A DNA stretch of 64,000 nucleotides from Prinia subflava. Taxonomy: Eukaryota; Chordata; Aves; Passeriformes; Cisticolidae. Positions 32,472 through 45,061 of the stretch are shown piece by piece. Within the stretch, counting starts at the first letter, position 1, and the number at the start of each line of letters is the position of its first letter. Position numbers and translations under genes: made by a program. The DNA is taken from contig NW_026960610.1 of NCBI RefSeq assembly GCF_021018805.1, positions 682,001 to 746,000 on the forward strand, given 5' to 3'. A model generated the notes under the pieces. The model saw only the letters and a list, made by a program, of their open reading frames with translations, did no database searches and was not told where the DNA came from.

Positions 32472-32823
32472 TGTTAGAAATGAGATGCTTGACCTGGTCA
32501 ATATATCAAGCAGCAATTCAATTTAATAATTGATTAATTAGCATGGTAAAGTGTGAGCAAAGACAGCTCGCTGGGTGCAGTCGGAAGAGAAAATCCTTCC
32601 ACAATGACGTTAAAAATTAGAAATAGAAACTGCTGAGAAAAGCTTATGAATATAGCAAATAAAATACCAGCAAGCCCAGCAATCGGTGTGCAGTCGGAAG
32701 GGAAAATCCTTCCACTGTACCCAGCATGCTGTCTTTGCTCACACTTTACCATGCAAATTAATCAGTTATTAAATTGAATTGCTGCTTGATATATTGGCCG
32801 TGTCAAGCATCTTATTTCTTACA
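32472..32823. repeat. Foldback of two LTR ends (ERV-3 family)
   Basis: From 32472 the ERV-3 LTR end is read for about 110-130 bp. After a short shared core the same sequence returns inverted, ending ...ATTTCTTACA at 32823. The arms (about 32474-32585 and 32717-32823) are roughly 90 percent alike. The full ERV-3 5' LTR is therefore absent and is replaced by an inverted pair of LTR ends that can form a long hairpin. Confidence 0.8.
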
Positions 32824-32976
32824 TTTTCAGGAGGATTTGTCAGCATTTTATCTGTTTTAGAAACCAAGCATGTAATCAGAAATATCCTGTGGACCACAGC
32901 CAAGATCTTCACAGTGGAGAGTGTGAGGTTAGGCTATGATTCGTGTCAGATAAGAAATATGCATTATGATGGGATT

Positions 32977-33450
32977 GTGACATAGGACCAGTACAAAGAT
33001 AAATTTTGAGAAACTGCCAATTAAGAGGAATGATAACTGAACAAAATGTTGTGGTTATTAAACAGAATGGTTAAACAAAGATGTAACTATATGAAACTGC
33101 TTATACAAGCTAGGCAAAACTGCCATGAAAAGAAGCCAAAGGTCAGCAAAGGGTGAAAGATAAAGACTCCGGCCCCCCCAGCAGCCACCAGAAACAATGA
33201 GGAATGGAAAATAAACATCACATTGAAGAATGGAAACCCAACCTCATAACAGAGAATAGAAACTGGGAGGGGACTACTAACATGAACATGTATAAATACC
33301 TGCAACACTAACAGTTGGTGTGCATGTAGGTGGAGTGGTGACTCCCCATGCACCCAGCGCTGCATTGCCCACTTTTTGTCGAACACAAAATTATTAAATT
33401 GCCTAATTTGAAAATAGAATAAAGGAGTACACCTCCTCATTTATAACAAG
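32977..33450 (+). repeat. LTR-like sequence (low confidence)
   Basis: A GTATAAATA box near 33288 and an AATAAAGG signal near 33417 lie about 130 bp apart, an LTR-like promoter and poly(A) arrangement. No second copy, primer site or duplication was found. Confidence 0.35.
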
Positions 33451-33906
33451 AGGATGGCAGCAAATTGAAGAACTAATTTCTGAGTCACAATTCCATCCAT
33501 TCAGGAAGGCCACACCTTCTCACTGTTAGGAAGTATGAAAAATTAAAGGAGAACATCTGTTTCTTTTTAGCACCACCCTCAAGTCAGCTCTACTAGACAG
33601 AAGAGTCTTAGTGTGATGCATTTATTCAACAGACATGGGACATTCACGAAAGCTGGCTTCACCACTCAGAATTTCTCAAGGAAGAACTGAAGGACAACAA
33701 GAGGTACCATTACAGAGCTTGCTTGGGCCTCCCAACACGCAGAAAACCCATCCCATGAGCAACAGCGAGTGTCTACTTGGTTATAGTGATCTCCAAATTC
33801 ACACCTGACATAAGTACTAAGAAATGGTGTGGATGTCCCCTTTAAGGGACAAGAGTACAGTGGCATTCCTCAGGCAGGGAAATGCCAGGACAGTGGAGAA
33901 ACTGGT
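33451..33906. other. Unassigned spacer
   Basis: Mixed-composition sequence with no recognised gene, repeat or signal. Confidence 0.4.
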
Positions 33907-34768
33907 TGTCTTGGGTTGAAAAATGTAACCAAAAATGTGTATTCTATTTTCATCTATTGAAACTGTTTGGGAGCTATTGTTCTTTATCTCTTGTAACTCT
34001 AGGGGGGGAAGAAGGCGGATGTCTTCTGTTAATGAGACAACTGATAACACCAGATAAGGCAGTGCCTTCTTATCTCTTCCTCCACCCATCCTCCTCTGAG
34101 GGATGTCACCTGTGAATGGGCCACTTAAGGCCTCTCACATGACTGATAATGTTACTTCATTGCATTGTGAGATGCTCCACCCAGTGGGAGGAGCCAAAGC
34201 ATTTCCACCAGGATAAAATCAGCAATCCCAAACACCGAGATAGCCGGTTTTCCACTGAATTCTCAGAGGAAGACTGGACCCATCTCACCAGCACTGGACC
34301 CTTTTATCTACAGGATCATCTCTACTTCACAGAACAACATCTGTTACTCCAGGAAGACTTATTTGGACTGCTTCCTGTGGAGTCCCTTGTGCCCTTAAAA
34401 GAATTCCCAACTGCCTTGCCTTGGAAAAGTGAAGATTAAAGATACCCCTTCCACATGTAACAAGGTTTCCCCCCATGGTTCTTTGCAAACATTTTGCAAT
34501 CTGCTCCCTGGGTTTCCCAATGTCCATCACCTTCCCATGGTGTCCCCTTCCCCTGGTTCCCCATTGTCTGTAGGGCCTGGGGTCCAGTTTCTTTCTTCTC
34601 TATGGTCACTTGCCCCCTTGCCCTGCCCCTTGTACCACCCAAAAAACCTGAGACACTATATGACCAAGAAAACCACATGGTCCTTCCTCTTTGCGGCTCC
34701 AGATGTCCCTTCGGCACATGAGTAAACCTCGCTGGAACTAATCTGTGGCTGAGAGCCTTCTGCCTTTC
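33907..34768 (+). repeat. LTR-like sequence, host of LTR-Q copy 2
   Basis: It starts TGTCTTGGGTTGAAAAATG, a start I recognise from bird LTRs, and has a GATAAAAT box near 34212. A second block with a GAGTAAACC (decayed AATAAA) signal near 34720 runs to the LTR-Q insertion. It may be one element or two. Confidence 0.4.
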
Positions 34769-36147
34769 TGTCATGGGTTAGCACTGGCTAGATGTTAATG
34801 CACCTATGAATATATGTTTTTTCTCTAACAACTACTGTGGGATGTGATCAGGAACAGAGCAGAGCAGGCTTAAACTTTGAAAACAGAAAAACAAAACTTT
34901 ATTACATTACATAAGAACAGAGATAGAAAACTCTAAACACACACAGAGACAGAAATAAAAACTTCTCAGAACATTTCTTCTCCTCTCCCAGTTTCTACTC
35001 TTTACACATTACCCTCCATAGACCAAACCTTTGGGTTTTAAATCAAACAATCACCACTCAAAAAAACCAAACCAATCTTCAATTCAGCAAGGTAGAGAGG
35101 AGTCTCTCTTGCACCACAAACTGCTCCTCAAGAAACGCAGGTCCACTCTTTGTGTGTTTCTATGTCACCCGTGGCACCGCCCGGAGAAGTCTGCCAGGGG
35201 ACACTTTTTCTTTCTTATGTCCAGTGCTCTCACTACTGTCTATAGGCTAAAACTGTATACAGGGCTCTTTTAAGGATGTTTTCATGCCGAGCTCTCCCCA
35301 TCTTTCCCCTGGGGCCAAGGGTTCTAAGAGCAGGTCTCCTCTGAGGGCAGAGGGCTTCACCACACCCTCTCCTTTCTCTTCTCTGTTTGCTCCACTCTTC
35401 AAGTGTCAGTCACTGTAGTAAAGTCGAGCCAGCGGCATCTACTCAAAAATGCAGTTTATGTTTAAAAGAGACTTGAGTTCAGTCTATGGCTAACATTATG
35501 CAAGAAAAGTCCAGCTCAGAAGCCACTCCTCTTCAATTCTCTGCCCATCGGCTTCTTTCCAATCGTGCTTTATCATCTCGGTCCCAGGCTGTTTTTTTTT
35601 TTCTCTTCTGAAGCCACTAGCCATGAGAATCAATGTTTGGGAAAAGTTTCTTTCTGCCTCAGAAAGAGTTAAGTTTCTGGCTCCCGGCAGGGTGCAGGCT
35701 CAGGCACTCCCAGGCTTGGCAACTCCCACGCGGCTGGGCATCTTCTCCCGGAGGGGGGTGGGGGGGGAGACACACGGAAGGCACCTCCACAGTTTTCCAC
35801 TCCTCCATCCTGGATGGGGCAGCTCAGCTCCAGTCCTGTTTACTCTCTTCTCGCCCCAGGGCCCCAGCTTACTTCAGTTCAGCCGCGTGGTTCTCCTCAG
35901 CCCGGCCACCTGGCTCCCCTCCCCTACTCAGCCTAAAGCTGAGCAGGGGAGAGGAGATGTTTCCCTGCCGAAACCGGAACCCAAAAGAGGCCGAACCCCC
36001 CTGGAGTCCTGCTTTTAACCCCTTGTGTCCTCAGAGGCATGTCCAAACCTCCAAGTGGCCAATCCAAGTGCCAGCACAAAACCTGATCACTGATTAGCCT
36101 GCCCACATCCCCCTGGAAAAATTCACCTTCCCCCCCAAACCACGACA
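34769..36147 (-). mobile_element. Solo LTR-Q, copy 2
   Basis: About 1379 bp, reverse orientation. It starts TGTCGTGGTTTGGGG on the minus strand (plus 36147) and ends at plus 34769 (TGTCATGGGTTAG on the plus strand). The flanks read CTTTC on the left and CTCTC on the right, a 5-bp duplication with one change. It is colinear with 28167-29560. Confidence 0.85.
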
Positions 36148-36574
36148 CTCTCCTTGCTTGAGCTAGCCAGTAACATGTGTGGATGTGTGGCTTGATTGCT
36201 TTGCCTGAATCTTCTCAACCAGTTTCTCCACTGGAGAGGCTGACTGGGAGATAATTAGGCTGCAGCCACACACCGAAAAGACACAATGTTACAGCTTCCA
36301 ACACCCTGACAACAGGGTGTCAGGTCGTATCTCGGACTCTTTCAGGGTTTTCTAGGACTTTTGTTTGTTTGCTTGTTTGTTTTTTGTACTACTGCATTTG
36401 TAATTTTTGAATATTCCTAGTAAACAACTGTTATTCCTATTCCCATTCCCATGTTTTTGCCTGAAAGCTCCTAATTGCAAAATTGTAATACTTTGGAGGG
36501 AGGGGTTTTTACATTCTCCATTCCAAGAGAAACTCCAGTTTTCCCTGACAGATACCTGTCTTTCCAAACCAAGA
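36148..36574 (-). repeat. LTR-like remnant
   Basis: On the minus strand it begins TGTCTTGGTTTGGAAAGAC at 36574, an LTR start common in birds, and runs through purine-rich and GTTTG-rich sequence to the LTR-Q copy at 36147. The inner end is not defined. An inverted pair AACACCCTGACA/ACAGGGTGTCAG lies near 36300-36325. Confidence 0.45.
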
Positions 36575-37083
36575 CACTGGTGAGGAGCCAGCAGCTCTCA
36601 TGAAGATTCTGACAAGGCCTGGACATTGCCAGAACAATGGCAGGAGATTTAGACATGGCCTAATAGAAACACGCTATTGGTTGGCAAGGGGAGCAAGGCA
36701 CAGAGCAAGAGGCTGGGTTAGTTCCCAAATCATTGACTGACAGAACTTGCCAAAGAGAATCTGGCAGGATCCTACATCTGCCTTCCTGCTCTTACCATTT
36801 TCCCTTTCCAAGCAACAATTATTCTGGGCAGCTGTAAGAAGGGCTGAGTAGAGGTGAGTTACAGAATGAGAAGTCAGTAGAGAGGAAGTGACACTTCCCT
36901 CTTCAATCTGTCTCAGAATCCCTTTCCTGATCAGCCTGAAGTTTGCACCTGTACAATGAACTCTTGCAACTCAAGAGAAAAAAATGAAATAAATTGCACT
37001 GAGTAGACTTCTTACCTCCAGGCTTAAATCATACTGAACCTTAGTGTTTCTACTTAACAGCTATAGATCCCCAAATAATAGTC
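36575..37083. other. Unassigned spacer
   Basis: No gene or repeat family recognised in this stretch. Confidence 0.4.
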
Positions 37084-37314
37084 TGTGGTTTAACCCCAGC
37101 TGGTAACTAAACATCACAGAGCTGCTTGCTCATTCCTTCCCCACCACCATGGGATGGGAGAGAGAACTGAAAGTATATAAAAAAGTGTAGTAATATTAAA
37201 AAATAAATAGAATAATAGTAACAAAATGGGGAAAAATAATGAACTAAGGAAAAAAACTATGAAAGACGAGTGATACAAATGAAAACAATTACTCACCATT
37301 TGCCAACCAATGCC
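37084..37314 (-). repeat. ERVL-type LTR fragment
   Basis: It begins TGGTTTAACCCCAGCTGG and continues through CCCCACCACCATGGGATGGG to TGCC, which I recognise as a widespread avian LTR. It is interrupted by the solo LTR at 37321. Family and orientation are from memory. Confidence 0.45.
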
Positions 37315-37320
37315 CAGCCA

Positions 37321-37740
37321 TGTGGAATTGCATTTTATTTAAATGGTATGCTCTGTCTCACCCCTCGAAAGTGTAACCTCCCCTGCAGTATCGTGTATCT
37401 GTAATCCCATTGGCCCGAGAATCAACCTGCGCCCACTTCGAATCTCCCTGTTAAGGGTGTAGAGGGAGGGAGCTCTCTCTCTTGCTCCAGAGGCCTCTGG
37501 AGGCTCTGCCGCTCTCCCCTTCCCTCTCTCCTTCCCTCTCTCCCCCTCCTTCCTCCCTCTCCCTCAGTAACTATGCTGCCTTCCTGGAGTCGGACTCCAA
37601 ATAAATCCTCATCTAAACAGCACCTCACCAGCCGTCTGAAGTCTCTTTGCCTGTCTGCATGCAAATACCAGCGAACATAGGGCCTGGGGGGCCCCCCAGG
37701 GAACCCCCCATGAGGACCCCCCCAAATCCACACTGCAACA
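37321..37740 (+). mobile_element. Solo LTR-P
   Basis: This 420-bp LTR starts TGTGGAATTG and ends CACTGCAACA, with exact 6-bp duplications CAGCCA at 37315-37320 and 37741-37746. It has CAAATAAA near 37600. It is the intact reference copy for the two LTR-P halves that bracket the nested insertion at 20.1-26.2 kb. A 6-bp duplication suits class II integrases. Confidence 0.9.
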
Positions 37741-38169
37741 CAGCCAGTCCCTGAGCAGTATCTTCCCTTCTGCCCCAACCAAATATACAGGTTATTTTTA
37801 AAGTAAACAGTAGCTCTCACTTAATTACAATGTCTGATTTTTGAGGGGCTGTACATGGCCTGTGCCCTGTCTCTGCTCTCTTGCAGACTATACCTGTGGA
37901 AGTCTTCTACAGACTGGAGTCCAGCAGGCTGATTCAGAGGTAAATGTTATTACTATTCTGTTTTAGCAAGCTTTTCCATTCCAAAACCAAACAGGGAGCT
38001 CAATGTAAATAAGTTTGCAATAATAGCAGAGAAGTAGAAGTCAAAATCTTGCTACATGAAATGACCCTGCTTATCACTAGCTTTACCCCCAGAGGCATGA
38101 ATAGCCACCCTGTAGGCATCTGCATTCTGCAGAAATTTGTCCTGCTTTACATGGGTCTAGGTGGGGGCC

Positions 38170-38555
38170 TGTGGTGGTGGGTTTTGGTTAAGCTGTTTGG
38201 AGTTGTGTATTTCAATGGTTCCTCCCTGTTTCCCCCTGCTCGAAGGGTCGGGTGCTGCCCAGGCATGTCCCCCTCTTTGTGTACCTCCCCTACCCCTTCC
38301 CTGTCCCTAGAAGCTTCAGTTAGTTGTCCATCTCTCCCCTGATCCTGCCCTATGTTATGGAAAAACCCCTGTCCATCTGTCCTGGGACCAATCACCTGCT
38401 TGTTCCACACCCCCCACCCCTCGGGTTTAAAAGCGGGTGCGGGCTTTGTTCTTTGCTCATTTTCGTACCCCTGTCTCAGGGAATAAAGGTCTCTGAGAAA
38501 TTGTACAAAAAGGAGTCTTCTCTAGTTCTTGCTCTGAAGTCTAGGCACCGTAACA
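38170..38555 (+). repeat. LTR-like sequence
   Basis: It starts TGTGGTGGTGGG and has a TTTAAAAG box near 38427, GGGAATAAAGG near 38480 and a GTAACA end near 38555. Order and spacing fit a class I LTR. No duplication was identified. Confidence 0.5.
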
Positions 38556-40305
38556 CGTGTTGCCGTAGAAGAACAGCCTTGTTCTGCACCGTTACCTGAA
38601 CCTGCTGGCAGATTCAGGAATGGCTCTTGGCACAGCTGGGAGACAGAGCTACCACCTGTGTCAGGGGTCTTTATTGCAGCAGATAGCCTTATGTGGTGAA
38701 TAAAGGCCAGCTCTCAGCTGGCCAAACTTGGATTCAGTATTATGCTTACAATCTAACTTCTTTTTATTCCATTCTCCAGGCCAGAACAGTGCCAGTTTAG
38801 AGAAAAGTGGCTTCAAGACATAATTGAAAATAAAATAGGGTGCACATAAAGATTTGCTTCCTGATGAACAGTTCCAATTTACCATTACCAATACTCTGTT
38901 GTGGAGAACTAAATAAACACAATGAAGAAAGAAAAGCTCTTCCTTAGCAGCATTTCTATTTTGTGGATAAAAAGCATTGAACCTGTGCAAAATCAGCCAC
39001 GCCCTGACATGGCAGCTGGCTGTGTGTGACAGTCCCTGGCAGGTATGGGTGGGGACGGCAGGATGGAACCACGTTCCAGAGTGTAAATGGGAAGAGGCAG
39101 CTGGGCAGGATTTGCTGTTTGTGAATGCCAGGTCTGTGGAACTCCAGGGAAAACATTATAGGACTTTAGGACTTTTATTTTCTTGATACAAATATACAAG
39201 ACATCTCTGCTGCTAGACTTAGAGGAACAAAAAAAAAATAATAGGAGAACAAAAAAGAAACAACCTACCTCTTCAAACCATTTTGTTTTCAAAAACATTT
39301 GAGAAAAAGAAGTTCCAGGAGATATGTTTGGAAATATGCAGTTGAATCAAAGATAACCACCCCATAACCACTGTTTGACCAAAGCCTCCAAGCACACAGT
39401 TTAAAGCAAGACATGTAATACTGTTGAAATAGACCAAAGTAAAATACTACGGGAGTTAAAACAAGGGTTTTATCTAGAACACTCCCATAAACAAAAACAT
39501 TTCAAATAAATTGAAAGATACATCCTTGTTACCACCTGTGTACATCCAGGGGTTCCAGTCACTGCACCCCACTGCATGGATGCCTATGTATAACATAGGA
39601 GGAAAAGAAGCAAGCAACTTAGTTCTTCACCATGTGTTTCAGTGAACTGTAGATCAGACCCTCTTATTACTGTTATTTTACACCTCATTTGTGATCTGCT
39701 TGCTCTAAAGTAACTGAAGACCATCTGTATTACAAACTCATTTACAAAATATTTACACATCTGGTTTGAATCACAAACCAAACTCAACTCTTTTGAGGAA
39801 AAACCTAAATCTAAAAGACTTGTAAAAAAATAGTGAAGTAGACAGTCTCGGATCTTAAAACAGGAACTCAGGAGTTCCTTCATTTCTGCTACTGGTGCTA
39901 GTAGCTTATTAAAGGTCTTTCCCAAGCTAAATGATCCTATGATTAATAAAAAAATAAATGGAATAAAAAAATCACACTTATTGGCATTAGGTAACAAAGC
40001 CTTTCCATGGGATCCTTTGGCTTGTCTGATTCAAAGTGAGTGCAGAACACTGACACCTCTAATCTTCCCCTCCTGTTCCTGCCTTGTAACATTTCTCTTT
40101 CCAGAGATTCCTTGTAGATGGTAAACAAACCATCCAAGAAAATCTGATGAAAATAACTCTGTTTCCTTGATACAAGTAATCCATTCCTGAGGCTTGGCCC
40201 TGTTGGGTGAAAAGTGCTGCAGCACCTGAAGTTTTTTTAAAATCACAACTGGACTGGGTTAGCTGCCACATGGTGCAAGCTATGGTGTACAGCTCAAATG
40301 AAGCA
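38556..40305. other. NKAP downstream flank
   Basis: No second gene is seen. It includes the presumed NKAP 3' UTR on the minus strand (a possible AATAAA at about 39172-39177) and a short CR1-like tail near 39905-39945. Confidence 0.4.
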
Positions 40306-40524
<219 letters not shown>

Positions 40525-41718
40525 TCAGTGCCCTGTCACAGCTTCCAGCCATCAACTGGCCTGAATGTGTTCAGGGGCTTTAAATAAAGATACTGAAGTA
40601 CTAAGGTCTGAACAGGCTCTGAGCCAAAGTTGACCTCTAGATGAACCTTCTAACAAAATGTTATATTTGTATCCACTCATTAAGGTAATATGCATGATCA
40701 TTAGTGAAATATGTAGTCTGATAAGAATATATTTATCTTTCTGAATTTAGAAGCCAGACAAAGGCATGAAATCAGACATCTGGCCTTGTTTGAAGGTATA
40801 TGATCAAAGCCAGCTCCCTTGGTTCCTCCTCGAGCCCTGGCCAGGCTTTGGGTGGAACCCAAGAGGAGGATGAAACCAGATGTTCCTGCACTAGAAGTTA
40901 TGTAAGCTTGTTTATTCTACAGTCTAAAAGCTGGGCCCTCTCACAGTGAAGATGGAGGCCTTGCCTACAGGTGGACACACCACGTAGGAATTCCCAGGAA
41001 TGGTTCTCCAATCCTTTGCTGTGACCGGGGCTCCCCAGCTAATGTGCAGATCTGGATGATGGTAAAGTATTAGGGTAACTGGTGATGTATTTTTCTTAAT
41101 CACTCTAGGCAATTTTTTGCAGTAATGATTAGGTGCATTACTTAGCTTATCCTTTGTAATGCTTTGCAGTTTTGCACTGTAGCAAATTATACTTACTCCT
41201 TAAAGTTGGTATCTGCATATTTTGTGCTGACCCTGCCAACTGGCAAAACAGATACCTAAACTAGGTAATCCAAACTGCACACTAACCTTCCCAGGAAGGA
41301 GTGTGGCAGAGCAAGGAACTGATTTCTGGGGATGTCTGTTCTCAGGCAGTCAGCCAGAAGCCTCCTCTACCCCCAGGGTATCAGCTGCTGGCTCACCAAA
41401 ATTAAACTGATTTTCCTGTTGGTCAGAGAAAAAAGTGCAGCCAACCTCTCACACATTGATTTGTCTCCTGCTGAAGGGCCAGCACATCCCTGGGGCTGTC
41501 CAAACAGACCACCTTTGAGCCACCTGACACAAAGCACCTCCTCATTTGAAATAATTAGAAGAGTATCACCTGTGAAGAACTTTTGCTCTTGAGGAGGAAG
41601 TGTCCTTGAAAAACTCACTATCCATCTCTAGCAATGGAGAATTTAGTGTAGATTACTGCAAGCAGAGCACCTTCTCCTCCATGCTTGCAAGTAGAGCTTG
41701 GAAGCATTCTTCTGTTCA

Positions 41719-41952
<234 letters not shown>

Positions 41953-42391
41953 TCAGTAGTTTCAGATAGAGAGCCTGAGCTAAACATCCAACTTCCCTGT
42001 TCACTACTATATACAGATGCATTTTTAAACACTTTCTTATTCTTTCCCACATATTGGTCTGTTTCTTCCTTATGGCAACACTAGCAACATCTTAAATTAT
42101 CAGCTGAGTTCATTCTGATGACACTACAAAGTCACAATACTGCAGAGCTTAAGAATAAAGGCACTTAGAATTCATTTTTATAGGAATCAAGGCTAAAAAG
42201 CATAAACCAGACTTTTTTACCCAAATTCAGGCCAGGGGAAAGCCTAGCACCACTAGAACTTGTGTCTGTGAGTTTCTGGCACAGCATTTCTCCCTTTGCA
42301 TGCCTTATTGTTGCAATAGCCCTTTTGAACAGTAACTTTCACACTTGATTTACTTGATTTGATCAAAGTACCATTAGAGTTGTCTACTCAC

Positions 42392-42467
42392 TTCAAAGGC
42401 CTATCATCCTGAGACGTGTGAGTTTTGGGAGCCTCTGGTCCAATCAAACCATCAGCTTCAGTATTTT
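42392..42467 (-). CDS. NKAP: NKAP exon 7
   Basis: Codes NTEADGLIGPEAPKTHTSQD, the start of the conserved C-terminal domain. Acceptor TTGTTGCAG, donor AA|GTGAGT. No lesion. Confidence 0.92.
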
Positions 42468-42616
42468 CTGCAACAATAAAACAATGAGGAAGATTAATCT
42501 TGTGTCCCTTGCTCTTTGTTATCAGAAGTGTTACACAGGTCAGCAACACCTAACAAAGAATTCACAAAAAGGACATCAAGAAATTTCCACCCAAGTTTAA
42601 AGTCAGGTGAACCTAC

Positions 42617-42732
42617 TTGTCCTCTCAATCCAGAGATCATCCCCTTGAAGCATTTCATCATCGGAATCTTCGCTACTTGAATCACTGGATTCCTTCCTGC
42701 TCTTCTTAGCTTTCTTTTTCTTATACTTCTTC
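42617..42732 (-). CDS. NKAP: NKAP exon 6
   Basis: Codes KKYKKKKAKKSRKESSDSSS and an acidic stretch ending WIERT. Acceptor ATCACAG, donor A|GTAGGT. No lesion. Confidence 0.9.
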
Positions 42733-42879
42733 CTGTGATAAAGCCAGACAGACATGCTTTTCGGAGTCCATGTTTGCATGGATCCTCCACAGAGAGTGAA
42801 AAGTACAGAGATAGAATTAAAACCTTTAGAAAAATTAGAATATATAAAAGCTTTAGATACATAAAGTAGAAATCTAACC

Positions 42880-43985
42880 CTGAGCCTTAAGTTTTACATG
42901 CCCTAAGTCCTAGTTCAGTGTAGAAGGACACAGCTTCAGGCTTAGTGATAGAGTATAGACATAACAAAAATAGAGTAGGGTACTGTTTATAATTTTTAGT
43001 ATGAGTTTTATGTACAACAAGGTAGAACCTTATGCTAGTAAGATAGAGTTTTACGTTAATAGATATGCTATGTGCATAGGTTTTGACGCTGATTTTCGTA
43101 GTTTTACGAACTTTAGAATTGTACCTAGATTGGTTAGTGTGTAGATAAAAAATATGAATATGCATTTTGCAATTTGGGATAAAAAGCCTCTGTGTCAGTC
43201 GGTCAGTGGAGGGATTGACTGATTGATCAATCCGATCTATCGATCCAACCTCCACCTCCTGCAGCCTGAGGAAGGAGCCTTGCTAGGGAGCCGGATGGGA
43301 TTCTAAAGGTACCATCTATTGTAGCCTGGGGTCCCGTCCCTTCCCCCTGCGAGGGTGCGGGACCCCAGGGACCCCTCCTTGCCCCTGCGATCCCGTCCCT
43401 TCCCTTTCCCCCTCTGGCGTTTGCCCCGGGACTCTGTTCGGGGCTGCTGGGGAGTCTGCGAGGGTCCGGGACCCCAGGACCTCCTTCCTGTCTTTGCAAC
43501 CGGGAACTGCAAGGGTTTGGGACCCCTGGGACCCCTCCTTGTCCCTGCGACCCTGCGTTCAGGAACTCTGCCGAGTTCGGAACCCCCCCATTGCCACTGT
43601 GATCCCCGTGGCCGGGACCCCTGTCTGGGATCTGTGATCTTGTGATCCCTTTCTGTTATTGTGACCCCACGGTTGGAAAATCCTGCTTGGGGTCAGGAGA
43701 TGGGAGGCTGATTTACCTAGAGGCTGTGGTGTCAGATTTATGCTTTGCTTATAGTCTTACTAGAGTTTTGCTTGTTAGGAATTCTATGCTTTGTTTGCTG
43801 TTTCATTAGAACTCTGTGTGTTAAGATTTCTATGCTTTGGTTATTGTTTTATTTGGACTCTGCTTGTTTATGTTTATAACTGATCATATTGTAAGACCGC
43901 TCTTAGAACTTGCGCACCTTCAGATACATGCTTTGTAAATAAACCACTCTATTTAGATACTAAAATGCTGTAAGACCTTTAGAGA
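42880..43985 (-). repeat. LTR-like element with GC-rich tandem units in NKAP intron 5
   Basis: On the plus strand a GGGATAAAAAGCC promoter-like box (about 43176-43188) and AATAAA (43938-43943) frame a GC-rich block (43320-43640) of imperfect units around GGGACCCC...CTCCTT and CTGCGA. It may be an LTR with a very long R region. Edges are not determined, and strand is by gene context only; the signals read on the plus strand. Confidence 0.4.
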
Positions 43986-44383
43986 CTATACCCGTAAAAT
44001 GACCTCGGCACATGCTATTTATAAAAATTTAAGATGAAAAAAGGTGCTTGGAATCATACTCAAATAATTAGTTTCTAAAGGCAACTTCCCCCGATAGGAA
44101 GACTGGCTGTCTGCTGTTTCATACAAAACACTTCACAGCAAAGCCAAGACAATATATATGTTCTGTTTTGACTTCCAATAGAGTGTTAGAAAGTGGCTCT
44201 ACAGGGAGTTGTTGTGCACAATTGTGTAGATTTAAATAAAATCCATCAAATTAATATTAATATTATTTGCCAGCTCTTGCAAATTACCCAAGGTCCTCAG
44301 GCTCCCTCAGGGCCTTCAAAGAAAACTGAGCTGTCCTCCAGCCAACAGCAGCCAGAATGACACACAGCAACCATGACACTTAC

Positions 44384-44429
44384 TTTTTGTTCTTCTTTTT
44401 CCTCTTCTTGCTTTTCTTTTTATTTTTAT
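44384..44429 (-). pseudogene. NKAP: NKAP exon 5, acceptor lost
   Basis: 46 bp code a basic block (KNKKKSKKRKKKNK) in the phase needed by exons 4 and 6. The donor GTAAGT is good. The intron ends TTTTTTTTAC instead of AG; the sequence reads ACAT where ACAGAT would be expected, consistent with a 2-bp loss. Confidence 0.7.
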
Positions 44430-44507
44430 GTAAAAAAAAGGAAGTGTATTATCAAAAAGAAATTATTAGTTATAACTAAGTAGTTTACTGCCCTATGACT
44501 AACATGG

Positions 44508-44712
44508 CATGCCTTTTACAGCCCCAGTGTTCCTGGAGCTGTAGGCTCTCTGACTCTCAAGCCTAACCATAAGCCTCTGTTCCTAGCCTTAGCCCTAACT
44601 CAAACTCAATACTAATGGGTTTTCCAGGCCAGAAAGATGTAGGAACAGCAATGTTGGAGCCTTGCTGGGATTGCCTAGGCATGCCTTTTACAGCCCCAGT
44701 GTTCCTGGAGCC
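44508..44712. repeat. Direct duplication in NKAP intron 4
   Basis: CATGCCTTTTACAGCCCCAG and following bases up to CTGGAG occur at about 44508 and again at about 44681, each followed by a TAACCC-like stretch. Confidence 0.75.
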
Positions 44713-44724
44713 ATAGGCTCTTTT

Positions 44725-44860
44725 ACTCTCTCAACCCTAACCCTAAGCCTAACCACTCCCCTAACCCTACTGCTAAGAATTACACTAACCACTACCCCTA
44801 CCAATTAACCTAACTACTACCCTAACCACTACCCTAACCCTGAGCCTATTCCCATCACTA
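44725..44860. repeat. Degenerate interstitial telomere-like repeat
   Basis: CCCTAA-type hexamers with frequent CACTAC and ACTAC variants (CAACCCTAACCCTAAGCC and similar) fill this part of NKAP intron 4. It is an interstitial, decayed array and not a chromosome end. Confidence 0.7.
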
Positions 44861-45061
44861 ACTCTCTCCACCAGAATGCCCTAGTACACACACTGATGGG
44901 AATTGTTTATAATGGGAAAGTGTTAGTAGAAAGCTCTCTGCAGTACTGGTCCATATTAGAACATATCAAACAGATCTCTAGCATGAGAGGCCCAGTGAAT
45001 GCCAAATTCAGAAATCCCATTTCCTGAGGCCAGACTGCAAGCTGAAACTCTCTTGTCTTAC

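Noticed and set aside
44420..44431. NKAP intron 4 as an AT-AC minor-class intron, because it ends in AC
   Set aside because: Its donor is an ordinary GTAAGA and the end has a long U-rich tract of the major class. Loss of AG is simpler.
44725..44860. Chromosome end
   Set aside because: The repeats are short, degenerate and embedded between exons of one gene.
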